Source of the DNA: Bog-473 sp963836605
GTDB lineage: Bacteria; Actinomycetota; Acidimicrobiia; Acidimicrobiales; RAAP-2
Direction of reading: 5' to 3'
Length of the DNA stretch: 64,000 nt
Assembly (NCBI GenBank): GCA_963836605.1
Contig: CAWIKB010000009.1
Coordinates: forward strand, 868,001-932,000
Each line of letters starts with the position of its first letter. Within the stretch, counting starts at the first letter, position 1. The notes under the pieces are model-generated. The model had not been told where the DNA came from, searched no databases, and saw only the letters and a program-made list of their open reading frames with translations. Position numbers and translations under genes: made by a program. This document shows positions 1 through 8,310 of the stretch, piece by piece.

Positions 1-652
1 GCAGTTCGAACCGGGCACCTTTGCCGCGTACGACCAACCGGTACCGCCGGGTGGGGCAAACCCGCCCGACCCCTATGACCCGACCGACGCCATCTACGCG
101 GCGGCCCGCGACCTGTGTGCCAACGGCGCCGAGAACGGGGCCGATATCGCCGCGGCCGTCTTCGCCTACAACCACTCCGACAGCTACGTGACCGAGGTGC
201 TCGACCTGGCCCAGTCCTATCAAGAGCCTCAACAGACCCCGGCTCCCGCCGGGGCTTCGGGTCCAGCCGGAGCGATCGCGGTCGACTGGGCCCTGACCCA
301 GGTCGGCACTCCCTACGTCTGGGGTGGCGAAACGTCCGGCGTGGGGTTCGACTGCTCGGGCCTGGTCCAGGCGGCCTACAACGCAGCGGGGGTGGCCCTG
401 CCCCGGGTAGCTCAGGACCAGTACGACGCCGGGCCGCCCTTGCCGCAGGGCGCGCCGCTCGGGCCGGGTGACTTGGTCTTCTTCGGCACCGGTCCGACCG
501 GTGTGGAGCACGTCGGGTTGGTGGTGGCCCCCGGGGTCATGGTCGACGCCCCGCACAGCGGTGCCGATGTCCGAGAGGAGTCGTTCCCCACCACCGTCGG
601 CGCCGGATGGGGCGACGAGGTGTACGTGGGCGCCACTCGGCCCGGGGCTTAG
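1..652 (+). CDS. Lytic transglycosylase / NlpC-P60 (C40) endopeptidase, 5' end missing
   Basis: The reading frame is open from base 2, so the gene begins outside the window; 216 residues are visible. The first ~65 residues look like the end of a lysozyme-like lytic transglycosylase domain (QFEPGTFAAY, then LCANGA and AYNHSDSYV). A Pro/Ala linker follows, then an NlpC/P60 domain with YVWGG, the nucleophile in FDCSG (about visible residue 118), the catalytic His in EHVGL and a third polar residue in DAPHSG. Such proteins cleave glycan strands and peptide stems of peptidoglycan outside the membrane. Its stop codon overlaps the stop of the convergent downstream gene. The family call is firm; the extent of the N-terminal part is unknown. 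Confidence 0.85.
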   Translation, partial: QFEPGTFAAYDQPVPPGGANPPDPYDPTDAIYAAARDLCANGAENGADIAAAVFAYNHSDSYVTEVLDLAQSYQEPQQTPAPAGASGPAGAIAVDWALTQVGTPYVWGGETSGVGFDCSGLVQAAYNAAGVALPRVAQDQYDAGPPLPQGAPLGPGDLVFFGTGPTGVEHVGLVVAPGVMVDAPHSGADVREESFPTTVGAGWGDEVYVGATRPGA

Positions 653-2097
653 CTGCCGGGCTGTGTGGTGGTGTTAGCGGGCTGCGTGGTGGTCGTCGCG
701 CTTCGAGCCTGGGACGCGGGGACCTGCTTGACCAGGCGGTAGCCGCCCTTTCCATTCATGGCCACCACCCATACGGGTTGGGAGACGTCGTGGTCGGCCG
801 TGAACTGGAACGGCCCGAGCGGGGTCTCGAGCGAGACGGCTTGCAGAGATCCCTGGAAGGCAACGCGGTCGGCCGCGATGTTGGTGAAGCCCAACGGGGC
901 GTTCTTGGCGGCGGCGGCCAGGAGCAGGACGCCCGTGTAGGCCTGGGCGGCGAACTGGTCTGGAGCGACGTGGTACCTGGCCGTAAAGCTGGCGACGAAC
1001 GACGTGTTGGCCGGGGATGCGTCACCGGAGAACCAACCGGCGGCCGATTGCGCTTTGCGGCCCGCGCCCCCGGCAGCCTTGGCCACCGCCGGTGCGTTGA
1101 ACGCGTTGCCCCCGAGGATGCCGCCGGTGAAGCCGGCCTTGCGGGCATCGATGATGATGTCGCTCACCACGGTTGGAGACGACGCCGTGATCATCAGGAC
1201 GCTCGGCTTGGAAGCGAGCGCGGCGGCAACGGCCTGGCCGAGAGCCGGCTCTGTGGCCGGCACGATCACCGGGGGCCCGGCACTCACCTCATCGGCGTTG
1301 AACGCGTTGGAGGCGAGCTGGCCGGTCTGAGCCCCGTAGGCGTCCCCGACTGGTGCGATCACGACGGCCGTCGCCGGGTGGGACCGTGCGACGTAGGTGG
1401 CGATGTTGACCGGGATGCCCGTGGCCTCACCCAGAGAGTCCCGGAAGATGAATGAGCACGGGTAGGCACAGTTGCCGACGATGCCCGGGCCGGTGTTGCT
1501 CACCGCGAGGACCGGTACCCCCATGGTATTGGCCACCGGGTCGGCCACGTAGGCCGAGTTCGTGAAGGTGGGCCCGAGGACGGCGAGGGCGCCGGCGTTG
1601 GCCAGTGCGGTCATCTTGGCTGCGGCCGTCGAAGGGTCGGACGCGTCGTCGGTGATCGACAGCTTGAGGCGGGCGTGGCGGATCCCGCCGGACGCATTGA
1701 TCTGGTCGAGTGCGAGCTTGACCGCCTGGACCTGGGACGCGCCGTAGGGCTGGCCGATACCCGTCGTCGAGAACACGGCGCCGAAGGTGATGGTCTTCCC
1801 GGTCCAGTCCTTCCGACCGGCCGAGGTGGTCGTGGTTCGGTGCGGGGTGGTCGTCGTGGCCTTGGGAACGACGGCGGTGGTCGTGGTGGGCGGCGCGGTG
1901 GTCGTCGTCGTGGGCGGCGCGGTGGTCGTGGTGCTCGTGGTGGTCACGATGTTGAAGGCGGGCAACGTCGTGGTGGTCGTGGTGGTGGAGGTGGCCGCCG
2001 TCTTCGCCTTCGCCGACGGCGTGGTGCTCCCGCCTGAACATGCGGCGAGCAGAAGGGCCCCCGACGCGAGCACCACGCCCAACGAGGTTCGCCGCAC
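649..2097 (-). CDS. ABC transporter substrate-binding lipoprotein, branched-chain amino acid (LivJ/K) type
   Basis: 482 residues starting at GTG, with a Shine-Dalgarno stretch (GGAAGGTAAGG) just upstream. The N-terminus is a lipoprotein signal peptide with lipobox LLAAC (Cys20). Residues ~35-92 are a Thr-rich, low-complexity tether probably spanning the cell wall. The rest is a type-I periplasmic binding fold of the Leu/Ile/Val-binding family (ITFGAVFSTTG, AVLGPTFTNSAYV, FRDSLGEATGIPV). No permease or ATPase gene lies next to it, so it is an orphan receptor here and its ligand cannot be read from the sequence. The homopolymeric Thr codon runs make it prone to length variation. Confidence 0.85.
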   Translation of the reverse strand: MRRTSLGVVLASGALLLAACSGGSTTPSAKAKTAATSTTTTTTTLPAFNIVTTTSTTTTAPPTTTTTAPPTTTTAVVPKATTTTPHRTTTTSAGRKDWTGKTITFGAVFSTTGIGQPYGASQVQAVKLALDQINASGGIRHARLKLSITDDASDPSTAAAKMTALANAGALAVLGPTFTNSAYVADPVANTMGVPVLAVSNTGPGIVGNCAYPCSFIFRDSLGEATGIPVNIATYVARSHPATAVVIAPVGDAYGAQTGQLASNAFNADEVSAGPPVIVPATEPALGQAVAAALASKPSVLMITASSPTVVSDIIIDARKAGFTGGILGGNAFNAPAVAKAAGGAGRKAQSAAGWFSGDASPANTSFVASFTARYHVAPDQFAAQAYTGVLLLAAAAKNAPLGFTNIAADRVAFQGSLQAVSLETPLGPFQFTADHDVSQPVWVVAMNGKGGYRLVKQVPASQARSATTTTQPANTTTQPGS

Positions 2098-2202
2098 GCG
2101 ATGACCTTACCTTCCGGTTCTTTCCGACGCCGACCACCATCGGGGGTGTGGAGCGGGACGGGTCGGGGACGAGCCGGGCACAGCCCGGGCACCTCGGCGT
2201 GG

Positions 2203-2565
2203 CTACTCCTCGCCGGAAAAGCGTTCCCAGGCCGACTGGCGGGTCATGCCGAGCGACGCACCGATACGAGCCCAGGTGATGCCCTGCGCTCGGCCCTTGC
2301 GAACCCATTCGGAGAGGTTCCGCTCCGCCTGCACCCCCGCTGCGGCGACCTTGGGCAGGGTGTCCAGCAGCTCGTCGTCGCCCACCTCGAACTCCCACGG
2401 GGCGATGCGCTTGACCAGTGGCGGCTTGGTCCTGAGCACCTCGACGCACAGGTTCACGCAGCCGTCACAGATGTACACGCCGGGGCCGGCGACGAGCGTC
2501 CCGACTGCGGTGGAGGGCTTGAGACAAAACGAGCATGCAGGGACCGGCTTCCGCGGTGTGGCCAT
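2203..2565 (-). CDS. ClpX-type C4 zinc finger protein with C-terminal helix-turn-helix
   Basis: 120 residues from the ATG at 2565; a GTG immediately before it is an alternative. GGGAG lies about 10 nt upstream. Residues ~10-50 form a ClpX-type zinc-binding domain: CSFC and CDGC supply four Cys ligands in the spacing used by the N-terminal domain of ClpX. No AAA+ domain follows; the protein ends in a helix-turn-helix (WARIGASLGMTRQSAWERF). The HTH closely resembles that of the protein at 32747-32959 (IGDALGITRQSVHTKY), whose partner has a ClpA/ClpC-type N domain. The upstream region (2619-2691) holds an array of CCTGAC-like elements. Probably a DNA-binding regulator with a Clp-type interaction module; target unknown. 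Confidence 0.75.
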   Translation of the reverse strand: MATPRKPVPACSFCLKPSTAVGTLVAGPGVYICDGCVNLCVEVLRTKPPLVKRIAPWEFEVGDDELLDTLPKVAAAGVQAERNLSEWVRKGRAQGITWARIGASLGMTRQSAWERFSGEE

Positions 2566-2618
2566 CACTGGATTCTCCCGTCGCGTTCTCCCGAGCTTCC
2601 CGGTGGTCCGTCTCGTAG

Positions 2619-2691
2619 GTCGGGTAATCAGGTGTGTCAGGTATTGTCAGGCATTTCGGGTAAGTCAGGCATCACCTTACACGCTGTCAGG
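2619..2691 (-). promoter_or_regulatory. Array of CCTGAC-like direct repeats upstream of the zinc-finger/HTH gene
   Basis: Read on the plus strand, GTCAGG or a one- to two-base variant recurs at 2619, 2627, 2636, 2646, 2655 and 2664 (period 8-10 bp), with one more at 2686. On the coding strand of the downstream gene these are CCTGAC direct repeats ending about 55 bp before its start codon. They share the GTCAG core with the palindromes in front of the related HTH gene at 32747. Operator function is inference; a degenerate tandem repeat without function is the alternative. Confidence 0.4.
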
Positions 2692-2821
2692 GGCGCCCTG
2701 ACTCGCCGAGCCTGCAGTTCCAGAGAACCCGCGGCGCATCGGGTTGGCGCGGGGTTGGTGGCTACTTCGCGGGGCGCTTGGCGGCGTGGGGATGTACCTG
2801 GGGATGTATGGGCTCGTCGGA

Positions 2822-4189
2822 TCAGGAGGCGGTCTGGTGATCTGCCCCTTCCGCTGCAACGGCGTATTCTGACGACTCGTTACTCAGGGGATCTGTCCGC
2901 TGTCGAGGTTGGTGTGTCCGACTTGGGGTACTCCCCCACCCCACTCCGGAGATCCAAGCGCTCAGAGCGATGGCGGCGAGAACCGCGAGCACCGGCTCGG
3001 CCGGAGCCCGGAAGCGCACCGAGCCCCAGACGGTCGCCGCGGTGATGGTGACCGCGACGATCTGGGCCATGAGCGGGAGCACACTCACCCTTCGCCGAAT
3101 CAGCAGCACCGTCCCGGCGACAGCCAGGGCAGCCACCACGAAGTAGCTCCAGAGTGTCGCCAGTGCCGCCCAATGGGGTCGCCCATCGTCGCGGTTGCCG
3201 TCTGCGCCGGCTACTGGCTGATAGAGCTCCCAGACCCGACCGACACGGGCCGCCACCACCAGGGGCAACCTCGAGGCGTGATGTTCCATATAGTGGATCC
3301 CGGCCTGGCGGGCCATCGTCGTACCGACGGATTCGTCGGCCGTTGCCGGAACCTTGATCGAGGAGTAGCAGCCGATGGACCACAGGCCGATGTCCGACCC
3401 GTCGTAGGTGGCCGGGCAGTTCGCCCCGAGCAGTGTGCCGTCGCCCGTCGAGAGGATCACCGTGCGGTCGAAGGTCACGAGGTTGCGGATGACCCAGGGA
3501 CTGAGGACGACACCCGCCGCGAGAAGCACGGCGGCCAATTGGACAAGGCGGCGCCGGCCCCCGACGACTGGTCCGGTCAGGAAGATGAGCGGGATCACCA
3601 GAACAACAAAGAGCAGGTCCGCCGCATCGCGGGTGAGCACGGCCAGTCCAAGTGTCAGGCCCAGAAGGAGGGCGGCCCGGACCGAGCGGGTTCGGGCGAA
3701 GTGGTAGGCCGCCAGCGTCACTGCGGTAGCGAACAGGGCGAACAAACCCTCTGACATGATCCCGCCATCGGTGATCCAAAGACCCGGATAAAGGGCCGCC
3801 ACACCCATGGCCGTGAGGCCGGCCCGTTCCCCGGCCAGATGGCACGCGATGAGCCCGCACCCGACCACGGTCAGCGTCCCGACCACGCAACCCATCACCT
3901 GGTGGGCCAAGATCGACTTGGCCCCGAACTCCGACCCTGCCGCCAGGAACAGGGCGTACAGCGGCGGATGCGCCGCAGTCGGGCGGACCTGATTCTGGAA
4001 AGCGAGGAGCGCCGGGTTGACGAAACCGCGCCCCATGGCCAGGTAATTCGCTCCAAGCTGGTACCCGAGCGCATCGGTGAACGGCAACCGCTTGGGGGTG
4101 GTCGCCAGGACATAGGTCAGCCGCACGACCAGAGCCAGCGCGGCCAGCGCGCCTACCGCCTTGGGCCGCCTTCGGATCAGATCGAACAC
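2822..4189 (-). CDS. Integral membrane glycosyltransferase, GT39/ArnT-like (PMT_2)
   Basis: 455 residues with about ten hydrophobic segments from residue 12 on. The first periplasmic loop carries acidic LPFTDALGYQLGANYL and the RPTAAHPPLYALFL motif typical of PMT_2/ArnT-type transferases, which use polyprenyl-phosphate sugars outside the membrane. After the last membrane helix (~residue 415) the tail is short and polar. A second multi-membrane protein of similar design lies at 25444-26913. The substrate cannot be predicted. The gene stands alone, with about 155 bp of sequence lacking clear features between its start and pgi. Confidence 0.75.
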   Translation of the reverse strand: MFDLIRRRPKAVGALAALALVVRLTYVLATTPKRLPFTDALGYQLGANYLAMGRGFVNPALLAFQNQVRPTAAHPPLYALFLAAGSEFGAKSILAHQVMGCVVGTLTVVGCGLIACHLAGERAGLTAMGVAALYPGLWITDGGIMSEGLFALFATAVTLAAYHFARTRSVRAALLLGLTLGLAVLTRDAADLLFVVLVIPLIFLTGPVVGGRRRLVQLAAVLLAAGVVLSPWVIRNLVTFDRTVILSTGDGTLLGANCPATYDGSDIGLWSIGCYSSIKVPATADESVGTTMARQAGIHYMEHHASRLPLVVAARVGRVWELYQPVAGADGNRDDGRPHWAALATLWSYFVVAALAVAGTVLLIRRRVSVLPLMAQIVAVTITAATVWGSVRFRAPAEPVLAVLAAIALSAWISGVGWGSTPSRTHQPRQRTDPLSNESSEYAVAAEGADHQTAS

Positions 4190-4346
4190 TGCGACATCCC
4201 CACTGTTCTACATCCGGGCCCGACTCCAGCCCGGATCGCAGTCTGAGCGTTCCTCTGATCGCGGGTCAGCGAGGCACGTTCCGGCAGCCACATGCGCCAG
4301 GCGGTTGGTTTCGCCAGGACCGCACCTCGGCGTTCAGACCGGTTGG

Positions 4347-5987
4347 CTAGACGGCTCGGCCCCGCAACGTCCGGTACAGCTCGACGAGTCCAGCCGTTGA
4401 TGCATCCTGCCCGGACAGGTCGGGGGCATCGGCCGCGCTGAGGACCGGGGCCAGCTCCTTGGCCATCACCTTGCCGAGCTCCACCCCCCACTGGTCGAAG
4501 GAGTCAATGCCCCAGATGGCGCCTTCGACGAAGACCGTGTGCTCGTACAGGGCCACCAATTGACCCAGGACCGCGGGGGTGAGCTTGGGCGCCACGATGG
4601 TCGAGCTGGGCCGGTTGCCCGGCATCACTCTGTGCGGGACCAGGCTGGCCGGCGTCCCTTCGGCGGCGATCTCCTCGGCCGTCTTGCCGAAGGCCAAGGC
4701 CTTGGTCTGGGCCAGGCAGTTGGCCATCAGGAGGTCCTGCTGACTGCCGTTGTCGTGCGTGGCCTCGGCGAAGGCGATGAAGTCGGCCGGGATCAGTTTG
4801 GTGCCCTGATGGATCAATTGGTAGAAGGCGTGTTGGCCGTTGGTCCCGGGCGCCCCCCAGAAGATCTCACCGGTCTGGCCCTTCACCGGGGTGCCGTCAA
4901 GCCGGACCGACTTGCCGTTGGATTCCATCGTCAGCTGCTGGAGGTAGGCGGGGAATCGCGCCAGGCGGTGGCTGTACGGCAGGACGGCGTGGGTCTGGGC
5001 TCCGAAGAAATTGTCGTACCAGACATTGAGCATGCCCTGCAGCGCCGGGAGGTTCTGCTCGAGGGGCGCCGAGGCGAAGTGCGTGTCGATGGCGTGGAAA
5101 CCGGCCAGCATGTCGGCGAAATGCGCCCGGCCGATGGCCACCATCAGCGAGAATCCGATGGCCGAGTCGTAGGAGTAGCGCCCGCCCACCCAGTCCCAGA
5201 AACCGAGCATGTTGGCGGGGTCGATGCCGAATTCCTTGACGGCGGCCTCATTGGTGGACACGGCGATGAAGTGCTTGGCCACGGCGCTGTCGTCGCCGGC
5301 GGTGCCCAGGCCGGCCAGAAGCCAGTCGCGGGCCGCGGCGGCGTTGGTCAACGTCTCCAGCGTGGTGAAGGTCTTGGAGCTGACCACGAAGAGGGTGCTG
5401 GCCGGGTCGAGGTCGTGGGTCGCCGCGTACAGGTCGACCGGGTCGACGTTGGAAACGAAGCGGCTGACCAGATCGGGTGCGGCGTAGTCGGCCAGCGCCT
5501 CGGTGGCCATGGCGGGACCCAGGTCGGAGCCACCGATCCCGATGTTGACCACTGCCCGGATGCGCTCCCCCGTCGCCCCGACCCAGCTTCCGTCGCGGAT
5601 CCGGTCGGAGAGTTCGCCCATCCGACGCAGGACGGCGTGGACATCGCCCGACACGTCCTGGCCGTCGACCGTCAGCGACGCGTTCTCGGGCAGGCGTAGT
5701 GCGACGTGGAGCACCGCCCGGTCCTCCGTCGAGTTGATGTGTTCGCCGGCGAACATGGCGTCCCGACGTGCTTCCAACCCGGAGGTCCGGGCCAGGTCCA
5801 TCAGGAGGCGCAGGGTCTCGTCGGTCACCCGGTGCTTGGAGTAGTCGAGTACCAGGTCGCCCGCGGTAGCCCTCAGGCGAAAGGGGCGCTCGGGGTCCCC
5901 TTCGAAGAGATCACGGAGGTGCCGGGGCCCGACGTCGGCGAAATGTGATTCGAGTGCCCGCCACTGGGGGGTGCTGGTGAGGTCCAT
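4347..5987 (-). CDS. pgi: Glucose-6-phosphate isomerase
   Basis: Interconverts glucose-6-phosphate and fructose-6-phosphate. The start is the ATG at 5987 (MDLTSTPQW), giving 546 residues, close to the usual ~549; an in-frame upstream extension lacks conserved features. Family signatures are present: GIGGSDLGP, SSKTFTTLET, GGRYSYDSAIGF, the catalytic Glu in TMESNGK, GAPGTNGQHAFYQLIHQG, and the C-terminal Lys in QWGVELGK. An RpiR/SIS regulator is encoded 94 bp upstream on the same strand, so the two may be co-transcribed and sugar-phosphate controlled. Confidence 0.97.
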   Translation of the reverse strand: MDLTSTPQWRALESHFADVGPRHLRDLFEGDPERPFRLRATAGDLVLDYSKHRVTDETLRLLMDLARTSGLEARRDAMFAGEHINSTEDRAVLHVALRLPENASLTVDGQDVSGDVHAVLRRMGELSDRIRDGSWVGATGERIRAVVNIGIGGSDLGPAMATEALADYAAPDLVSRFVSNVDPVDLYAATHDLDPASTLFVVSSKTFTTLETLTNAAAARDWLLAGLGTAGDDSAVAKHFIAVSTNEAAVKEFGIDPANMLGFWDWVGGRYSYDSAIGFSLMVAIGRAHFADMLAGFHAIDTHFASAPLEQNLPALQGMLNVWYDNFFGAQTHAVLPYSHRLARFPAYLQQLTMESNGKSVRLDGTPVKGQTGEIFWGAPGTNGQHAFYQLIHQGTKLIPADFIAFAEATHDNGSQQDLLMANCLAQTKALAFGKTAEEIAAEGTPASLVPHRVMPGNRPSSTIVAPKLTPAVLGQLVALYEHTVFVEGAIWGIDSFDQWGVELGKVMAKELAPVLSAADAPDLSGQDASTAGLVELYRTLRGRAV

Positions 5988-6081
5988 ATGGGCACTGTAC
6001 GTGAGGTGGCCCGCGCCGGGACCCGGCCTCCGGTCGAACGGGGCCAGCAGCAACGCCGGAACGACCGCGTGGCCCGTCGCG

Positions 6082-6945
6082 TCAGTTCGGGTCGACGTCG
6101 AGACGCCGGCCCGCGATCGCGTGCCGGAGCTCGTTGAGCGATGTGAGCGCCGCTTCCGAAGTCGTGGGATCGGCGGCGGCGGCAGCCAAGACCAGTGCTT
6201 CGAGCAGGATCATGGTGATGCTGTGACTGGCGAAGAGTCCGGGGGAGCCTCGTCCGGCATCGAGCCGCGCCGCCACGGGCCACGCCAGGCGCTGGGTATT
6301 GGTGTCGGTGACCAGGACCACGTCAGCCTTGATGGCCGCCGCATGCTGCAGGAGGACGCGGACATGCGGATGGAGACGACCGTAGGCGAGCACCACCACG
6401 GCATCACCGGGGCGCACGGCGAGCAGTTCATCGGCGAGATCGGTGCCGGCGTGCGTCAGCGATCCCGAGGAGCGTCCGAGGCGCCGGCACAGGAACGCGG
6501 CATACTCCGCGAGGTGGGCCGACGGACCGGTGCCCGACCACCACACGCGGTCGGCCCGACCCACTACGGCGGCCGCATGATCGAAGTCGTTCGGGGTGAC
6601 CCGCCGGGAGAGGAGGTCGAGCGCCTGAAGATGGCGCTCGATCGCCGACGCCAGCACGTCGTGGGCGCTGGCGCTCCCGCCGATCGTGGCGCGGAGCCGG
6701 GTCCCCAGGTCGACGTCGGTCTCTTCATGCGCCAACGCTCGGCGCAGGTCCCGCAATGAGGCGTAGCCGAGCGATTTTGTCGTGCGAATGACGGTGGCGT
6801 CGCTGGTGCCGACGGCCAGGGCGATCTCCTGGGCCGACATGGCCGCCGCCTGGGATCCGGTGGCCACGAAGTACTCCGCGACCCGCCGCTCCGCAGGAGT
6901 CGTCACGAGCGGTAGACGGTCGGCCAACGATCCTGTAGTGTTCAC
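6082..6945 (-). CDS. RpiR/MurR family transcriptional regulator (HTH + SIS domain)
   Basis: 287 residues from the GTG at 6945. Residues ~10-80 form the HTH_6 domain (AEYFVATGSQAAAMSAQEIA, then VGTSDATVIRTTKSLGY). Residues ~125-255 are a sugar-isomerase (SIS) fold (DRVWWSGTGPSAHLAEYAA, VRPGDAVVVLAYG, VVLVTDTNT) that in this family binds a phosphosugar effector. The start is supported by a TATACT -10 element six bases upstream, which would give a leaderless mRNA; in-frame sequence upstream of GTG is repeat-derived. Adjacent to pgi, it probably senses a hexose- or aminosugar-phosphate and may repress its own promoter through the palindrome at 6964-6979. Confidence 0.85.
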   Translation of the reverse strand: MNTTGSLADRLPLVTTPAERRVAEYFVATGSQAAAMSAQEIALAVGTSDATVIRTTKSLGYASLRDLRRALAHEETDVDLGTRLRATIGGSASAHDVLASAIERHLQALDLLSRRVTPNDFDHAAAVVGRADRVWWSGTGPSAHLAEYAAFLCRRLGRSSGSLTHAGTDLADELLAVRPGDAVVVLAYGRLHPHVRVLLQHAAAIKADVVLVTDTNTQRLAWPVAARLDAGRGSPGLFASHSITMILLEALVLAAAAADPTTSEAALTSLNELRHAIAGRRLDVDPN

Positions 6946-6979
6946 ATCGTGAGTATATCCCGATGTTGTGAATACAACA
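6946..6979 (-). promoter_or_regulatory. Leaderless promoter and palindromic operator of the RpiR gene
   Basis: On the minus strand TATACT (plus 6952-6957) lies six bases before the GTG start, the spacing of leaderless actinobacterial promoters. A perfect palindrome TGTTGT-GAAT-ACAACA (6964-6979) covers the expected -35 region. Binding by the encoded RpiR protein is inferred from position and symmetry. Confidence 0.5.
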
Positions 6980-7049
6980 GCGGCACGGCCAGCCGTGTGG
7001 TCGCCCTGCGAGGAACGGCGAAGCGCCGGGCGCCGGCGTCGGTACTCAG

Positions 7050-7109
7050 CCGATCGCTGAACCGATCGTTGAGCCGAACGTTGAACCGATCGCTGAACCG
7101 ATCGTTGAG
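7050..7109. repeat. 12-bp tandem repeat, five units, in the gap between rpiR and the FTR1-like gene
   Basis: Five uninterrupted units related to CCGATCGTTGAA, at 7050, 7062, 7074, 7086 and 7098. Four units contain the palindrome CGATCG and the third has AACGTT at the same phase. The array ends 15 bp before the ATG at 7125. It is open in frame with that gene (a PIAEPIVE-like repeat) but no start codon lies between the upstream stop at 6969 and 7125, so it is probably untranslated. It could be a phased protein-binding array or simple slippage. Confidence 0.85.
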
Positions 7110-7124
7110 CGGGACACCGGGCCG

Positions 7125-7916
7125 ATGAGCACGTCATCGACGGTCGTTCTCGTCCTGGCCGTCTTCGGTGCCAGTGCCGTCGAAATGGTCGAAGCCCTGA
7201 CCATCGTGGTGGCTTCCGGCGTCTCCCGGGGATGGCGTTCGGCCCTCGAGGGTGCGGCTGCAGCACTGCTCGTCCTGGCCGTCATCGTCCTCGTCGTCGG
7301 CGTACCACTGATCAAATACGTCCCAATCGACACCTTGCGGGTCGTGGTCGGGGCTCTCCTTCTGGTGCTCGGCCTCTCGTGGCTCCGCAAGTCGATTCTG
7401 CGGGCCAGCGGGCACAAGGGCCTGCATGACGAGGATGCCATTTTCGCGGCCACGTCGTCCGAGCTCAATGCCTTGGGCCAGCCGAAAGCGTCTGGACGCG
7501 ACGCCGCCGGATTCGCCGTGGCCTTCAAGGGAGTCTTTCTCGAGGGAATGGAAGTTGTCCTGATCGTCGTGAGCCTGGGCGCAAGCCAGCATCGTCTCGG
7601 GATCGCCGCCGCCGCCGCCCTCGCCGCCGCCATACTCGTCGCTGTCGTCGGCGCACTGGTCGCCAAGCAGCTCTCGCAGGTACCGGAGAACACGATCAAG
7701 CTGACGGTGGGGGTCATGCTGACGAGCTTCGGGCTCTTCTGGGTCGGCGAAGGTGCCGGCGTGCACTGGCCCGGGAGCGACCTGGCCATCCTCGCCCTCA
7801 TCGCGCTCTTCGCCCTCGTGACGTGGACCGACATTGCGTTCATGCGAAGGATTCCACCAGCGGTGAAGCCGGCGGCCGAGACGACGGATCCATCTCTGGG
7901 GCGGGTGGAGCCATGA
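7125..7916 (+). CDS. COG4280-type membrane protein resembling FTR1 iron permeases
   Basis: 263 residues with about seven membrane helices. Two repeated halves each carry a Glu motif inside a helix: VEMVEALTIV near residue 20 and LEGMEVVLIV near residue 142. This mirrors the paired REGLE motifs of FTR1/EfeU iron permeases, to which this family of uncharacterised membrane proteins is distantly related; a cation-transport role is inference. The start is the ATG at 7125; the ribosome-binding site is weak. The stop overlaps the start of the next small gene (ATGA), so the two are probably translationally coupled, with a K+ channel gene downstream on the same strand. Confidence 0.65.
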   Translation: MSTSSTVVLVLAVFGASAVEMVEALTIVVASGVSRGWRSALEGAAAALLVLAVIVLVVGVPLIKYVPIDTLRVVVGALLLVLGLSWLRKSILRASGHKGLHDEDAIFAATSSELNALGQPKASGRDAAGFAVAFKGVFLEGMEVVLIVVSLGASQHRLGIAAAAALAAAILVAVVGALVAKQLSQVPENTIKLTVGVMLTSFGLFWVGEGAGVHWPGSDLAILALIALFALVTWTDIAFMRRIPPAVKPAAETTDPSLGRVEP

Positions 7917-8176
7917 GGATGCTCACCCGCGCCGCACGGAGCTTCTGGGATTTCTGGTGGGACTTCCTCATCGGGGATACCCCCGGCCTCTTTGTGGCCA
8001 CCCTGGCCATTGTCGTTGTGGCTTTGTTGCTGCGGCACCATACGGTCCTCGTTGTCATCGCCCTCCCGCTGATGGCGATCATCTCCCTCGTGGTCAGCAC
8101 GCTGATCGGAACGGGTCGGCGCCACCTGCCCTCGCGACGGAACACGGAACCGAAGGCTACGAACGAAACACCCTAG
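7913..8176 (+). CDS. Small membrane protein coupled to the FTR1-like gene
   Basis: 87 residues. The start ATG overlaps the TGA of the preceding gene. A Trp-rich amphipathic N-terminus (FWDFWWDFLIG) is followed by two hydrophobic segments (~residues 25-45 and 46-66) and a basic tail. I do not recognise the family. The overlap and size suggest an accessory subunit of the upstream membrane protein, but nothing in the sequence proves that. Confidence 0.6.
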   Translation: MRMLTRAARSFWDFWWDFLIGDTPGLFVATLAIVVVALLLRHHTVLVVIALPLMAIISLVVSTLIGTGRRHLPSRRNTEPKATNETP

Positions 8177-8310
8177 GGCCACTACCCCGACGCACGTGGC
8201 ATCGCCCGGTTCCCGCGCGCTCCTCGAACGTTGACAGAGGCGGCCAGCCGGGCCCAACGAGGTGCGGGACCGCGAGCAGGAGTAGGGGGATCCGCCGCCG
8301 GGCAGACATA

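Noticed and set aside
7050..7124. N-terminal extension of the FTR1-like protein through the 12-bp repeat
   Set aside because: The frame is open, but there is no ATG, GTG or TTG between the stop at 6969 and the ATG at 7125.
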